In this document: positions 1 to 8,794 of the stretch, one piece after another
Numbering within the stretch: position 1 is the stretch's first letter
Layout: the number at the start of each line of letters is the position of its first letter
DNA from: JAFGIT01 sp016929465 [NCBI: Candidatus Coatesbacteria bacterium]
GTDB lineage: Bacteria; B130-G9
DNA: 18,751 bases
Assembly (NCBI GenBank): GCA_016929465.1
Contig: JAFGIT010000239.1
Location: forward strand, 1-18,751
Reading direction: 5' to 3'
Notes under the pieces: model-generated
Database searches by the model: none
What the model was told of the DNA's origin: nothing
Seen by the model: the letters and a program-made list of their open reading frames with translations, nothing else
Translations under genes and position numbers: made by a program

Positions 1-733
1 AATAGCGTTCTATGAGAATGTAAAGAAGGGGCTCATAACGCCGGCGGTAGTATCCGAGTTCCTCAGAGTTGAAGGTGGCAGATTGTCCGCCTCGGGAGGC
101 GATTATTACTACGAAGTCAGAGATCGATTCAATTCTGCCAAGGATCCACTGGATTTTCTCTTTCTATCTAGGTCTTGCTTTAATGGCCTGATCAGATTCA
201 ATAGGGATGGTCTCTATAATGTCCCGTTTGGCCGTAAGCCCGAGAGATTCTCAAGGTCCTATATTACAAAGATCTGCAATCAGGTGAAATGGATATCCCG
301 TCATTTAAGGGGCAATGATGATTGGACCATCGCGTGCATGGATTTCGGGGATGCCATCTCTGAGGCGGGGCCGGCTGATTTAATATATTGTGATCCGCCT
401 TATGTCGGAAGACATGTAGATTATTTCGACTCTTGGTCGGAAGATAATGAGATTCAGCTGAGTAAGGCTCTGAGAAGGTCAGGCGGAAGGTTCATCTTGT
501 CAACTTGGCTCGGGAACCGATTCAGAAAGAACAGGTGTGTTGAAGAAATCTGGTCAGGCCTCCGGATGGTAACAAGAGAGCACTTCTATCATGTAGGTGC
601 CAAGGAGACCAACCGCAATTCAATGACGGAGGCCTTGATCACCAACTGCGAGACGCCTATCAGAAATGATCAGACTATTAGGGATCAAGGGCAAATGGAA
701 CTGTTTCAAACGCCCGTCGCCAGTGCAGGATAA
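1..733 (+). CDS. D12-class adenine-N6 DNA methyltransferase (Dam-like), 5'-truncated by window edge
   Basis: Transfers a methyl group from S-adenosylmethionine to adenine N6 in a specific DNA site. The frame is open from base 2 to the TAA at 731-733, giving 243 visible residues. A TTG at 83 is not the real start, because conserved D12-family sequence continues upstream of it (a YYYEVR...RFN block is at visible residues 35-44). The family signature SRSCFNGLIRFNRDG is at residues 56-70, followed by NVPFG. The catalytic DPPY motif is at residues 131-134 (nt 392-403). Near the C-terminus is the typical KETNRNSMTEALITN block. The N-terminal AdoMet-binding FxGxG motif should lie left of the window. 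Dam-family enzymes often methylate GATC, but the target cannot be read here. No restriction enzyme is visible. G+C (38-48% in lines counted) is lower than in the neighbouring genes, which suggests transfer. It is convergent with the next gene. Confidence 0.93.
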   Translation, partial: IAFYENVKKGLITPAVVSEFLRVEGGRLSASGGDYYYEVRDRFNSAKDPLDFLFLSRSCFNGLIRFNRDGLYNVPFGRKPERFSRSYITKICNQVKWISRHLRGNDDWTIACMDFGDAISEAGPADLIYCDPPYVGRHVDYFDSWSEDNEIQLSKALRRSGGRFILSTWLGNRFRKNRCVEEIWSGLRMVTREHFYHVGAKETNRNSMTEALITNCETPIRNDQTIRDQGQMELFQTPVASAG

Positions 734-768
734 TTCAGGCAGTTGGCGTCGCACTAGCCTGCCTAATT
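732..768. terminator. Possible bidirectional terminator between convergent genes
   Basis: An imperfect inverted repeat begins inside the stop codon of the methyltransferase gene. AATT, a bulged C and AGGCAG (732-742) pair with CTGCCTAATT (759-768) around a 16-nt loop. The stem is nearly symmetrical and AT-ended on both sides, so it could serve transcripts from either direction. The U-tract is poor (AATTTC on the plus strand). The rest of 734-927 contains no credible gene. A GC-rich inverted element near 861-876 has its A/T run on the wrong side for a minus-strand terminator. The call rests on base pairing and position only. Confidence 0.33.
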
Positions 769-927
769 TCAGCCTTGACAACCAGCTCTCTTCACCTTCA
801 AGCTGCAGAGCATTCATCGCCGGAATTGAGAGCAAATTGGGCCATCCGTCTGAATATAGCGGCGCGTCGCAGCGCGCGATCGCAAAAAATCGATGTCAAT
901 GGACCTCAGAGTGCGAACCCCTGTGCA

Positions 928-3900
928 CTATTGCAGCGAGAAGGAGGCTGTCCCAATGTCGGAGAGCGGGGAGAGTGTCCCCGGCTCGACCAACGCTGTG
1001 AATAAGGTGTATGCGCCCGCGCCGTCAAATGGGGCAGCTGCTGGGAGGCCCTTCGTGAAGGCTGTTCCCGAGAAGGTGAAGCCACCATCGAGATTAATGC
1101 CTGCTATAAGCGGCGAGACGCCGGCGCTCCACGCCACATCACCGAATCCCGTCGGCGACCAGAACTGGCCGTTCGGTCCGAGCAGCAGAACGTACGCATC
1201 TGCCGTCAGGCTGCATTGCACATCGACGTCCAATGAAACCATGACGGTGTCCCCCGATAGGGCATACGAGTCCTTGTCCATCGAAACGCCGATAAACGGG
1301 TCGCCATCGAGAATGAAGCTCGAGACCGCGAAGTTCGACACGAGGTTGAGCGTGCCCGGCTCGACAGCAGCCATCCGGAGCATATAAGTCCCCGACTTCG
1401 CCAGCATGGGCACTGAACAGGGGAGCGTCGAACTCCACCAGGGGATGTCGAGATCGAATCCGGCTGCGACCTCGAACGAGCTTAGCAGCGGGACTATGCC
1501 ATCCGTCCAAGAGCTCCCCGAGAGCGAAGCCGACCAATGCCTCTCCTCTGGACCGCCAAGATCGAATGACATCACCAGATAGAGATCGACGGGAATGGCC
1601 GCACCGGTGTTCAGGATGCTAGCCTGAACGCTCAGCGTGTCGCCGAAGGAGTAGGTCTCGGCATTCGTCGAGACCCCGACCGTCAGCTCGCCTGATGTCT
1701 CGATGCCCTCTCCGGAAAGGCCGATCGTAAGCGAAGGCGTGTCGGCGTCGTCCGAGGTGATCGTGAGCGTGGCCTCGAATTCACCCTCGGCATTCGGTGT
1801 GAAAGAAATCTCAATCTCGAGTTCCTCGCTGGGCTCCAATCTGGCCGGCAAGCTGCCATCGAATGTCGGCTCAAAGAGCGAGTCGTCCGTAAAGATACTC
1901 TCAACGGTCAGGTCACCGTCCCCGATATTGGTGATTGTAACCTTCTTGGAGCCGCTTTCGCCGACATCGACCTGGCCGAATTCGAGCGAGGTTACGTCCG
2001 AGGAGATGTCCGGGCTCGAGACGTGATATTCAGTGGTCGTGTCAGGACTCGACGGAGCTGCCTCGATATTCCCGGCAATATCCGTGCAGACCGTGTAGAA
2101 GCTGTAAGTTCCCTGACCGTCGGGGCAATCGAACTCGAATTGACCTGCAGTCCCGGTCCTATTAAGCCCCGAATCGTTCCAGCTGCCTTGCCCATGCTTG
2201 TACCAGAGCCTTGTATCCGCAACGCCGGTGCCGTTATCGCGTGACGAAAAGGACACATAGAGCGGCAGACTGTCAACTGAGGGTGCAGAATTCGCGGATG
2301 AGACAGGGGGGGTCGTATCCACCGTTATCGAGTCATCCGCAGCGCCAACGGTTTCCGCGTTTGACGCCCTGTCATAAGCCTTCGAGCGGAACTCGAAGAA
2401 GCCGTCCCTGACCGGCTCGGGAGTGAAATCATAGCTGCCCTCCGCCTCAGGAAGCGTGTCGGCTAAGAGCCACAATCCGTAATCCACGCGGTAGTAGATC
2501 CTGACATAGTCCACGCCGCTCCCGCTATCGGAGCTAGAGTAGTCTATTGCTATCGGGAAGGCGTTCGCGATCGATGCCTCGATTGAGCATGACGAGGTCG
2601 GCTTCTTTGCATCCACGATGAGGAAATCGTCCGCCTCGGAGGGAGCGGTTTCGACATTTCCGGCGTGATCGGACGCTATTGTATAGAAGCTGTAGATGCC
2701 GTCTGCCTGCGCAGTCGGCGTGTATGAGAAGGTCCCGGTCGAGTTCTGAGAGCTCAATCCCGAGTATTCGAAGGTCGCGCCATCAAAGCTGACCCATAGC
2801 CTGATCCTGTCGAGCCCGGATGCACTATCGCTGGCGGAGTAAGTCACCTGAATCGGGTATCCAATTGCATAATCCGCGCTCACATCTGCTTTGGATACGG
2901 GGGCATCGAGGTCGAAAGTGACGGTCGCATCTGGCTTGCTCGGCGCGGTCTCGACATTCCCCGCCTTGTCGGTTGCGATGGAATAGAAAGAGTATATCCC
3001 ATCAGCGATGACGTCTGGCGTATATTCGAATTGGCCCTCAGTACCGCTTGTGCGGAGCCCCGTATCGGCGAAGGCTGAGCCATTGATACTGACGAACAAG
3101 GCCACACTCGCGACGCCGGAGGTTAGATCCTCAGCCGTGAAGGGCAGAGAGACCGGGAATTTCGGTGCATAGGTGCTCCCATAGCTGACGGATGAGCTTG
3201 GTGAGGCCTGATCGAACACCAATGAGCCGCCGTCAGGGGTCTCGGGAAGCGATTCACGATTGCCAGCAACATCCTGTGCAATTGTCGCGAATGCATAAGT
3301 GCCGTCGCCTTCTGGCGGGGCGAATGAGAAAGCGGTCCCCTCCGCCAACGAGAAAGATGAAGGCGTTTGCGGGAGACCATAAGGCTGCCAATCCCCGCCG
3401 TCGAGGCTGAACCAGAGCTCGACGGTATCCAGTCCGCTCAGAGCGTCGCTTGCGGTGTAGGGTATATTAATAGGTGTGCTGTTTGCGAAAATGCCCTCTG
3501 ATGGCAAGCTCGCAGCGGAATCCGGGGCGGTTTCGTCATAGACGGTCGTCGTCGGAATCGCTTCAGGCAGATTCTCTATATTGCCGGAGTTATCACGTCC
3601 CCGAGTGCAAAACCCAAACGTCCCCTCGCCCCAGGAGGACACATCCAATTCAATGACGCCTCCGTCGGCCGGCCCAGAGCTCCCGGTGTCCACCCAGGCA
3701 GCATCCCCAACCTTGATCCAGGCCGACACTGAGCTCATCCCAGAAAGCGAATCACTCGCCGTGTAGCCTAGCTCGATGGTCGCGTCACTAGAGAACTCGG
3801 GGGAAGAGCAGCTCGAAGTCGGTGCCGTCCAATCGATCAGCACTTGGTCATCTGCTGAGTCGGGCGCCGCCTCAGTGTGGCCCGCGTGGTCCGTCGCCAC

Positions 3901-6900
3901 CGTATAGAATTGATATGAGCCTTCCTGGGCGGTGGCTGGCGTGTAATAGAGCGTGCCGGTTTCGCCCGAGCCGGAGAGCCCGGTTTCTTCCCAGCTGCCG
4001 GACTCATATTTCGCCCAGAGCGACACTTCCAGAATCTCGGTCATGGCATCAAGCGCCGTAAAGGCTACTGCAACCGGGAATCCCTGGCCAAATGTGTCAC
4101 AGCTTGCGGCGGAGGTCGGCGCGACGAAGTCGACGGTAAGAGAGATGTCCGCCTCGGCGGGCGCCTCTTCGCGGTTTCCGAATCCATCGATGGCTATCGA
4201 CCATATCTCATAGATCCCATCGTGTGCTGGGCTGAATTGGACCGAGCCAGTCGCGATCGTGGCGGGTGCTTGCTCAATGAACTCATATAACACTGGAGTC
4301 CCGTCAAACGAGTACCAGATTTCGACCTGAGCGATTCCGGCGCAGAATTTGCCCTCGCCGTTCGAATCATCTGAATCATAGAATAATGTGACTGGAGCTG
4401 ACCCTGTCAGGCTGGGGCCTGACATGACAGAAGACGGAATTGTCTCGTCGAGTGACGTCTGACAGTCATACTTGCGTGGGAAGGGCTCCGAGAGCATGTT
4501 CTGATTTAACGCAATTGTGGCGAACCGATAGCAGCCGTCCCCATGCTCTGCATCGAAGTCGAACTTGCCAGTCTCATCACCCGAGACCAATCCTGTATCG
4601 GCCCAATCTTCAGGCCAATCCGAGCAATCGCTGGAATATTTGTACCACAGCTCAACGTGATCGAAGCCCTCCTCGCCCACATCTACCTCATAGCTCACCT
4701 CAACCATGGCTGATGATGTCTCGGGCGCGGATGAGCAACTAGAGAGAGCGTATTCTGGATTGTATTCGGTCGCGCAGTCGGCTGCATCTTTCATCGCTTC
4801 GAAGTTGCCCGCTTTATCGCGAGCAATCGTGAAGAGCTCGTAGAAGCCCGGCCCATAGGGCGGCTCGTAGGCGATGCTGCCCGCTTCACCTGTCTCATAT
4901 AGGCCCGTATATTCGAAATCTCCCGAGAATGAGTTCGTCCCCTCCGTCGAGAAGCGGGCGTATAGCTGCACCCCATAGCCACCGGAGACCGCATCCGTGA
5001 TCTCAAAATCGACGTCGAAGTAGGCATCATTGCTCAATTCAGGTGATTCAGATGTGGATGATGGTGCCCCGATGTCACGCTTGACCGTGCATGACCGTGC
5101 TTCGGAGATATCCTCGATATTTCCTGCCCCGTCGGTCGCAACGGTGACGAATCGATATGTTCCGTCGAGACCACCGAAGTCATAGACGAAATCACTTGCG
5201 GCCTCGTCGCTCTGCAGGTCGGCATATCCCCAATCGCTATCGTTTCTGGAGACATATAGCCTCACCAGCGTGATGCCTGTCAGTGAGTCTGAAGCGGAAT
5301 ACTGAATGGTGACCGTCGCTGCGGAGGAATACTCGTTCTCTGTGTCGCAGGTTGATACCGGAGCAGTTCTGTCCAGGATTATGCTGTCATCCGGCGTATC
5401 CGGAGGCTCTACATTGCCGGCATTGTCTGTTGAGATTGTTAGAAGCTCGTACTCACCGTCGCCGAATTGGGGCGTGATCACGGTCGGATCCAGGGCGAAG
5501 GAGCCGGTTTCGCCGGACTCCACAAGGAGCGAGTCCTCCCAATCGCCTTCGCCGGCGAATCTATAGTAGAGCCGAGTCCTATTGACCCCTGATCCGCCGT
5601 CCGACGAAGCGAAGAAGACATCAAATGGAACCGTGGTCGCGTAATCGCTCGCCCAACAGAGGCTATTGGGTGAGGTTTGATCCAGGATGGTCTGGCTATC
5701 GCCGTCTCCATCTGGGCCTGCCTCTGTGTTACCTGCACGGTCCTCGGCGATTGTCTGGAATTGATAGACCCCATCCCCGCCGCCTGCCGTAAAGCCGAAT
5801 TCCCCAGACGCCTGCATTTGTTGCCCCGAGTATGTCCAAGCTCCGGATTCGAATTTGTAGTAGAGCAAGGTCCTGTAAATCCCGCTGCCACTCTCATCGG
5901 AGCTGGAAAAGCCCACGTCGATCGAGATCGCCTGGGAGTAGTCCGGGCTGGTGCACGCTGAGGCCGGCTCAACCGTGTCATAGAGAGTAGAATCGTCACC
6001 GTCACCTGATGGCGATGCCTCCGTGTTATCGACGGTATCGGTCGCTACGGTCTGGAAGTAATAGGCCCTGTCGCCATCTTGCGGCGTGAAGACGAAGGAG
6101 CCCGTTTCAGTGTCCCTCCGTTGGCCAGTATCAGTCCATTCCCCTGAAGAAGCCCGGTACCACAAGGCGACCTCGCTTATGCCGGCACCTCCTGCGTCCG
6201 ATGCTTCGAAGCCGATGGCTATATCCTGGCCATTTGCGAATTCGGGCGCGCTGCAATAACTCTGGGGAGCGATCTGGTCGAGTACGGTGAAGTCGTCACC
6301 ATTCCCCCCGGGGCCATCCTCGAAGTTTCCGACGACATCTTCGGATATCGTTTGGAAGTAATAGGCGCCGCTGCCATCCGGCGCTGTGAAATCGAACACG
6401 CCCGAAGGGCCGCTCTCGCTTAGCCCAGTATCGGTCCACGTCCCGCCTGCCCCGAACTTATACCACAGCCTTACTTCACTGATGCCCGAACCTCCCGCAT
6501 CCGATGCGTTGTAGGTAAGGTGTATCAGCTCGGAGCCAGTGAGGTCTGGCGACTCGCAACTGCTTACAGGGTCGGTCCCATCTATCAGTGTCGAATCGTC
6601 ACCGTCTGCCGATGGGCCAGATTCGACGTTGCCGACGTTGTCCTCACATACCGTCTGGAAGTAATAAGTGCCCTCTCCATCACCCGGGGTGAATTGGAAG
6701 GCGCCCGACTCTCCCGACTCGACGAGAACGGTATCCGTCCAGGATCCTGTTTCGAATTTATACCAGAGCGTTGTATGGGATACGCCGCTCGCATTGTCCG
6801 AGGCGGTGAAATCGACTCTGATGCCGGAGCCCGAGGAGTAGTCGGGTGAACTTGCGGTGGAATCGGGAGCTGTCAAATCATACAGAGTCGTAGCGTCTGC

Positions 6901-8433
6901 CGTCGCTGGCGGGTCCTCGCGGTTGTCTTCGCTGTCAATCGAGATCGTATAGAACTCGTAGAAGCCCTCACCTTCGTCAAGGGGAAATGGTATCTCTCCG
7001 CTGCTATTGTAGCCGCGCAGGCCCGAATCGCACCAATCCGGTGACCAATTTTCGCCGTCCGTGGAGAAGCGATACCAGAGCTCCACCTCCGCGAAGGCGT
7101 TCTTGCCGCCGTCGGCGATGTAGTCAATGGGCGTCGGATTGTCCCCGGTATATGCTTCGCAATCGCAAACGCTGTAGGGACCTGCCCCGACATACAGGGC
7201 GGGGTCACCCAGAAGAGTCAGACCATACCACCAGCCGGTGTCCTCATCGTCGTACGGGTACTCATTCGAGAACCAGTTCTTGTACGCATCGCCAATGTTC
7301 TCACCCTCCGCGAGCGACTCGAAGAATTCGTCTCCCCAATAGAATCCGCCCGATTTGGTCGAGCCCAGGACGAGCTGACCATAGTCTCCGCCGAAGAGAT
7401 ACCAGCCGCTCATATAATCCGGCTCGGAGTAGTCCGCGTTGATGCACGCGAAGGTTATGTAGAAGTGGAAACGGGGATTCTGCTCTTTCAGCTCGGACCA
7501 ATAGTAATAGTCGGTGTCCCATCCCCAGTTTATTTTGAAGCCGTGCAGGTTGTAATTCGAATGGACGGAGACGGATAGCCACTCGTATTCATCGTCGAAG
7601 CGAGACTCATAGTCAGTCGCGTTGGTTGTCTCCTCGTCAAGCTCGAAGTCCCTTTCGTGCCTCAGGTAGGCGAACGCATCGTCCCATTCGTACCACCAAT
7701 AGACCCAATCGTCATCGATATAGACCAGCGCCCGTCGTGGCAGCCGTCGCTTTTCCATGCGGTATTGGTGGTTGTTATCGAAGAATTTCTTGACGAGAGT
7801 CACTTCGTCTTCGGACATGTCATGGGCAGTAACCCTTCCAATCCATATCTCCGGCTTCGTATCACCGGAGCCGTCCGTATGACGGTCGTATATGCTGTTG
7901 TGGTCCGTGTCTTCCCAGGTGCCGTCCATATCCGCGTAAAAGAGGTCGCACCCGAAGACATCGTAGTCCTCGTGGTGCTCGAACCAGGGAATCGGCAGCT
8001 GTCCGACGAGCATACAGCCATTGAAGGAGGTGCCCCAGGTGGCGTAGTAGCCCTGCAGCATGGCCCTGATGTCGTCCTGGCTGCCGCCCTGCGCGGTGGC
8101 GAATGCCACCTGATAGCCTTGATCGATCAGATCCTGCTCGTATGTATCCAGATCGCTCTGGATACTCGACAGGAGAGAAGTATTGACCAGGATGAGGACG
8201 ATCTTGTCCGCATCAGTGGGCACAGAGCTCTTGTCAGTGATTACATGAGAACTGAATGGAGTCTTCGGATGTCTCGCATTATAGCGATCTGCCCTGTAAG
8301 GGTCCGGCATCTCGTAGAGCTCCCGTAGGGCCATTTTGGACCTGTCGCCCTGCGGGGTCTCCAACGGTGCCGCAAAGACTCCTTGAGCCATAATTGCGAT
8401 CAATAGAAATACAAAAATGCTCTGTCGATTCAT
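928..8433 (-). CDS. Giant secreted gingipain-like (C25) cysteine peptidase with 17 Ig-like repeats
   Basis: A 2501-residue exported protein. The ATG at 8431-8433 has AGGAG nine bases upstream and opens a signal peptide ending near VFAAP (residues 18-23). Residues about 75-415 resemble clan CD peptidase family C25. A His in SVHSN (His291; His297 in LHG is the alternative) and Cys330 in ITFACINADY form the likely His/Cys dyad. They are followed by VLGSTKSGG and the family-typical LLGDPAL (407-413). Residues about 416-2137 are 17 Ig-like repeats, then an ASH/HYDIN-like domain (2139-2243) and two related C-terminal modules (about 2250-2376 and 2378-2501). C25 peptidases cleave extracellular proteins or process surface proteins; the substrate here is unknown. 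No long gingipain-type propeptide and no recognisable type IX sorting domain are seen, so retention on the cell is unexplained. It is the last gene of a same-strand series, 458 nt after its upstream neighbour. The peptidase assignment is fairly sure; activity is inferred. Confidence 0.9.
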   Translation of the reverse strand: MNRQSIFVFLLIAIMAQGVFAAPLETPQGDRSKMALRELYEMPDPYRADRYNARHPKTPFSSHVITDKSSVPTDADKIVLILVNTSLLSSIQSDLDTYEQDLIDQGYQVAFATAQGGSQDDIRAMLQGYYATWGTSFNGCMLVGQLPIPWFEHHEDYDVFGCDLFYADMDGTWEDTDHNSIYDRHTDGSGDTKPEIWIGRVTAHDMSEDEVTLVKKFFDNNHQYRMEKRRLPRRALVYIDDDWVYWWYEWDDAFAYLRHERDFELDEETTNATDYESRFDDEYEWLSVSVHSNYNLHGFKINWGWDTDYYYWSELKEQNPRFHFYITFACINADYSEPDYMSGWYLFGGDYGQLVLGSTKSGGFYWGDEFFESLAEGENIGDAYKNWFSNEYPYDDEDTGWWYGLTLLGDPALYVGAGPYSVCDCEAYTGDNPTPIDYIADGGKNAFAEVELWYRFSTDGENWSPDWCDSGLRGYNSSGEIPFPLDEGEGFYEFYTISIDSEDNREDPPATADATTLYDLTAPDSTASSPDYSSGSGIRVDFTASDNASGVSHTTLWYKFETGSWTDTVLVESGESGAFQFTPGDGEGTYYFQTVCEDNVGNVESGPSADGDDSTLIDGTDPVSSCESPDLTGSELIHLTYNASDAGGSGISEVRLWYKFGAGGTWTDTGLSESGPSGVFDFTAPDGSGAYYFQTISEDVVGNFEDGPGGNGDDFTVLDQIAPQSYCSAPEFANGQDIAIGFEASDAGGAGISEVALWYRASSGEWTDTGQRRDTETGSFVFTPQDGDRAYYFQTVATDTVDNTEASPSGDGDDSTLYDTVEPASACTSPDYSQAISIDVGFSSSDESGSGIYRTLLYYKFESGAWTYSGQQMQASGEFGFTAGGGDGVYQFQTIAEDRAGNTEAGPDGDGDSQTILDQTSPNSLCWASDYATTVPFDVFFASSDGGSGVNRTRLYYRFAGEGDWEDSLLVESGETGSFALDPTVITPQFGDGEYELLTISTDNAGNVEPPDTPDDSIILDRTAPVSTCDTENEYSSAATVTIQYSASDSLTGITLVRLYVSRNDSDWGYADLQSDEAASDFVYDFGGLDGTYRFVTVATDGAGNIEDISEARSCTVKRDIGAPSSTSESPELSNDAYFDVDFEITDAVSGGYGVQLYARFSTEGTNSFSGDFEYTGLYETGEAGSIAYEPPYGPGFYELFTIARDKAGNFEAMKDAADCATEYNPEYALSSCSSAPETSSAMVEVSYEVDVGEEGFDHVELWYKYSSDCSDWPEDWADTGLVSGDETGKFDFDAEHGDGCYRFATIALNQNMLSEPFPRKYDCQTSLDETIPSSVMSGPSLTGSAPVTLFYDSDDSNGEGKFCAGIAQVEIWYSFDGTPVLYEFIEQAPATIATGSVQFSPAHDGIYEIWSIAIDGFGNREEAPAEADISLTVDFVAPTSAASCDTFGQGFPVAVAFTALDAMTEILEVSLWAKYESGSWEETGLSGSGETGTLYYTPATAQEGSYQFYTVATDHAGHTEAAPDSADDQVLIDWTAPTSSCSSPEFSSDATIELGYTASDSLSGMSSVSAWIKVGDAAWVDTGSSGPADGGVIELDVSSWGEGTFGFCTRGRDNSGNIENLPEAIPTTTVYDETAPDSAASLPSEGIFANSTPINIPYTASDALSGLDTVELWFSLDGGDWQPYGLPQTPSSFSLAEGTAFSFAPPEGDGTYAFATIAQDVAGNRESLPETPDGGSLVFDQASPSSSVSYGSTYAPKFPVSLPFTAEDLTSGVASVALFVSINGSAFADTGLRTSGTEGQFEYTPDVIADGIYSFYSIATDKAGNVETAPSKPDATVTFDLDAPVSKADVSADYAIGYPIQVTYSASDSASGLDRIRLWVSFDGATFEYSGLSSQNSTGTFSYTPTAQADGIYSFYTIASDHAGNVETAPSEADDFLIVDAKKPTSSCSIEASIANAFPIAIDYSSSDSGSGVDYVRIYYRVDYGLWLLADTLPEAEGSYDFTPEPVRDGFFEFRSKAYDRASNAETVGAADDSITVDTTPPVSSANSAPSVDSLPLYVSFSSRDNGTGVADTRLWYKHGQGSWNDSGLNRTGTAGQFEFDCPDGQGTYSFYTVCTDIAGNIEAAPSSPDTTTEYHVSSPDISSDVTSLEFGQVDVGESGSKKVTITNIGDGDLTVESIFTDDSLFEPTFDGSLPARLEPSEELEIEISFTPNAEGEFEATLTITSDDADTPSLTIGLSGEGIETSGELTVGVSTNAETYSFGDTLSVQASILNTGAAIPVDLYLVMSFDLGGPEERHWSASLSGSSWTDGIVPLLSSFEVAAGFDLDIPWWSSTLPCSVPMLAKSGTYMLRMAAVEPGTLNLVSNFAVSSFILDGDPFIGVSMDKDSYALSGDTVMVSLDVDVQCSLTADAYVLLLGPNGQFWSPTGFGDVAWSAGVSPLIAGINLDGGFTFSGTAFTKGLPAAAPFDGAGAYTLFTALVEPGTLSPLSDIGTASFSLQ
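931..1686 (-). repeat. Two related C-terminal Ig-like modules of the C25 peptidase protein
   Basis: Residues about 2250-2376 and 2378-2501 share one plan: a Y-x-x-GDT-x-x-V start (YSFGDTLSV and YALSGDTVMV), a VDLYLVM / ADAYVLL strand, W-containing loops, then a G-T/A-Y-x-L strand, VEPGTL, and a final S(N/D)-x-x-x-x-x-F-x-L. The second copy ends the protein. A similar ending (GAGAARYSLYTTYID...SNVAVAEVQL) closes the truncated gene at the right edge, so the module may be a common terminal domain of exported proteins in this organism. Function is unknown. Confidence 0.6.
1705..2019 (-). other. ASH/HYDIN-like domain in the C25 peptidase protein
   Basis: Residues about 2139-2243 have the typical pattern of this Ig-fold family. 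LEFGQVDVGES is followed by KKVTITNIGDGDL, then LEPSEELEIEISFTP, then GEFEATLTITSDDADTP and a final IGLSGEG. The domain is common in secreted bacterial proteins as a structural spacer. Here it separates the long repeat array from the two C-terminal modules. Confidence 0.82.
2023..7176 (-). repeat. Array of 17 tandem Ig-like repeats (about 97-107 residues each)
   Basis: In-frame protein repeats at residues about 420-2137 of the 2501-residue protein. Each unit has this order: a TxPxSxxxSP-like start; hydrophobic strand; SASDxxSG(V/I); LWY(K/R)-like strand; G-x-W-x-DTGL; GxFxFTP; GDGxYxFxT(I/V)AxDxAGNxE; and a linker with D-x-x-x-x-x-D. Approximate unit starts are residues 420 (degenerate), 521, 620, 722, 821, 920, 1023, 1122, 1230, 1331, 1438, 1536, 1635, 1743, 1844, 1943 and 2041. 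The pattern fits a bacterial Ig-like beta-sandwich used as a stalk or adhesive rod. Neighbouring units are more alike than distant ones, which suggests growth by local duplication. Confidence 0.88.
7189..8211 (-). other. C25 (gingipain-like) catalytic domain of the 2501-residue protein
   Basis: Encodes residues about 75-415. A Rossmann-like start (KIVLILVNTSLL), an alpha/beta core with PEIWIGRV (194-201), candidate catalytic His291 (codon 7561-7563) and Cys330 (codon 7444-7446), then GSTKSGG and LLGDPAL follow the order expected in C25 and related caspase-fold peptidases. The His-Cys spacing of 39 residues is close to the roughly 33 of gingipain R. The region between residues 145 and 185 is very rich in Asp and Glu, perhaps for calcium binding; that is inference. 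Confidence 0.75.
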
Positions 8434-8442
8434 AGGGACTGT

Positions 8443-8447
8443 CTCCT
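8443..8447 (-). promoter_or_regulatory. Ribosome binding site of the C25 peptidase gene
   Basis: AGGAG on the minus strand lies nine bases before the ATG at 8431-8433. It supports this start, which also gives an immediate signal peptide. Confidence 0.8.
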
Positions 8448-8511
8448 ATACCCGTTCACGATAACTCAGATGAATTCTTTGGGGGCGATACCCCACAGGA
8501 ATATGATTCCA

Positions 8512-8566
8512 TGACGGAATTCAGCCCGGCGGCCACCCTATTGGCCGCCGGTTGACGATTCCGTCA
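8512..8566. repeat. Nested inverted repeat with alternative pairing
   Basis: The outer arms TGACGGAAT (8512-8520) and ATTCCGTCA (8558-8566) pair perfectly over 9 bp. Inside, CCGGCGGCC (8526-8534) and GGCCGCCGG (8543-8551) pair perfectly over 9 bp around an 8-nt loop. The right outer arm also belongs to a second palindrome, TTGACGATTCCGTCAA (8552-8567), so two folds compete. It lies 78 bp before the start of the C25 gene. There is no T-tract, so it is not a classical terminator; it could be an operator, an attenuator-like leader or a transcript-stabilising hairpin. Confidence 0.7.
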
Positions 8567-8794
8567 ATCTCATTGCTCTGTTCCCCTGTTGTTTCCTGGT
8601 CCTGCATTGGTGAGACAGACAAAGCTCACCGTGCTAATTGCAGGAGCAGGTTCCGTGCCAAACGCCCAATTAATCATCTATCTGCAGGCAGAGCGAGCTG
8701 AAATGGCCCGAACTGCGCCTTTCTACTGCGAGTTACGACGGTCGATCGAGAATCCGAGACGAAGCTGCAGCAAAGCAGAAGGCATGATTTCTGC

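Noticed and set aside
861-900. GC-rich inverted repeat next to an A6 run, after the C25 stop codon
   Set aside because: On the minus strand the T run comes before the hairpin, not after it, so the terminator layout is wrong.
2023-7176. CRISPR-like periodicity in the roughly 300-bp repeating region
   Set aside because: The period is about 300 bp, the repeats are in frame and diverged, and they encode Ig-like domains.
7657-8328. Long plus-strand open frame of 223 residues opposite the C25 domain
   Set aside because: It lies wholly antisense to the peptidase domain, has no ribosome binding site or recognised domain, and arises from the codon bias of the real gene.
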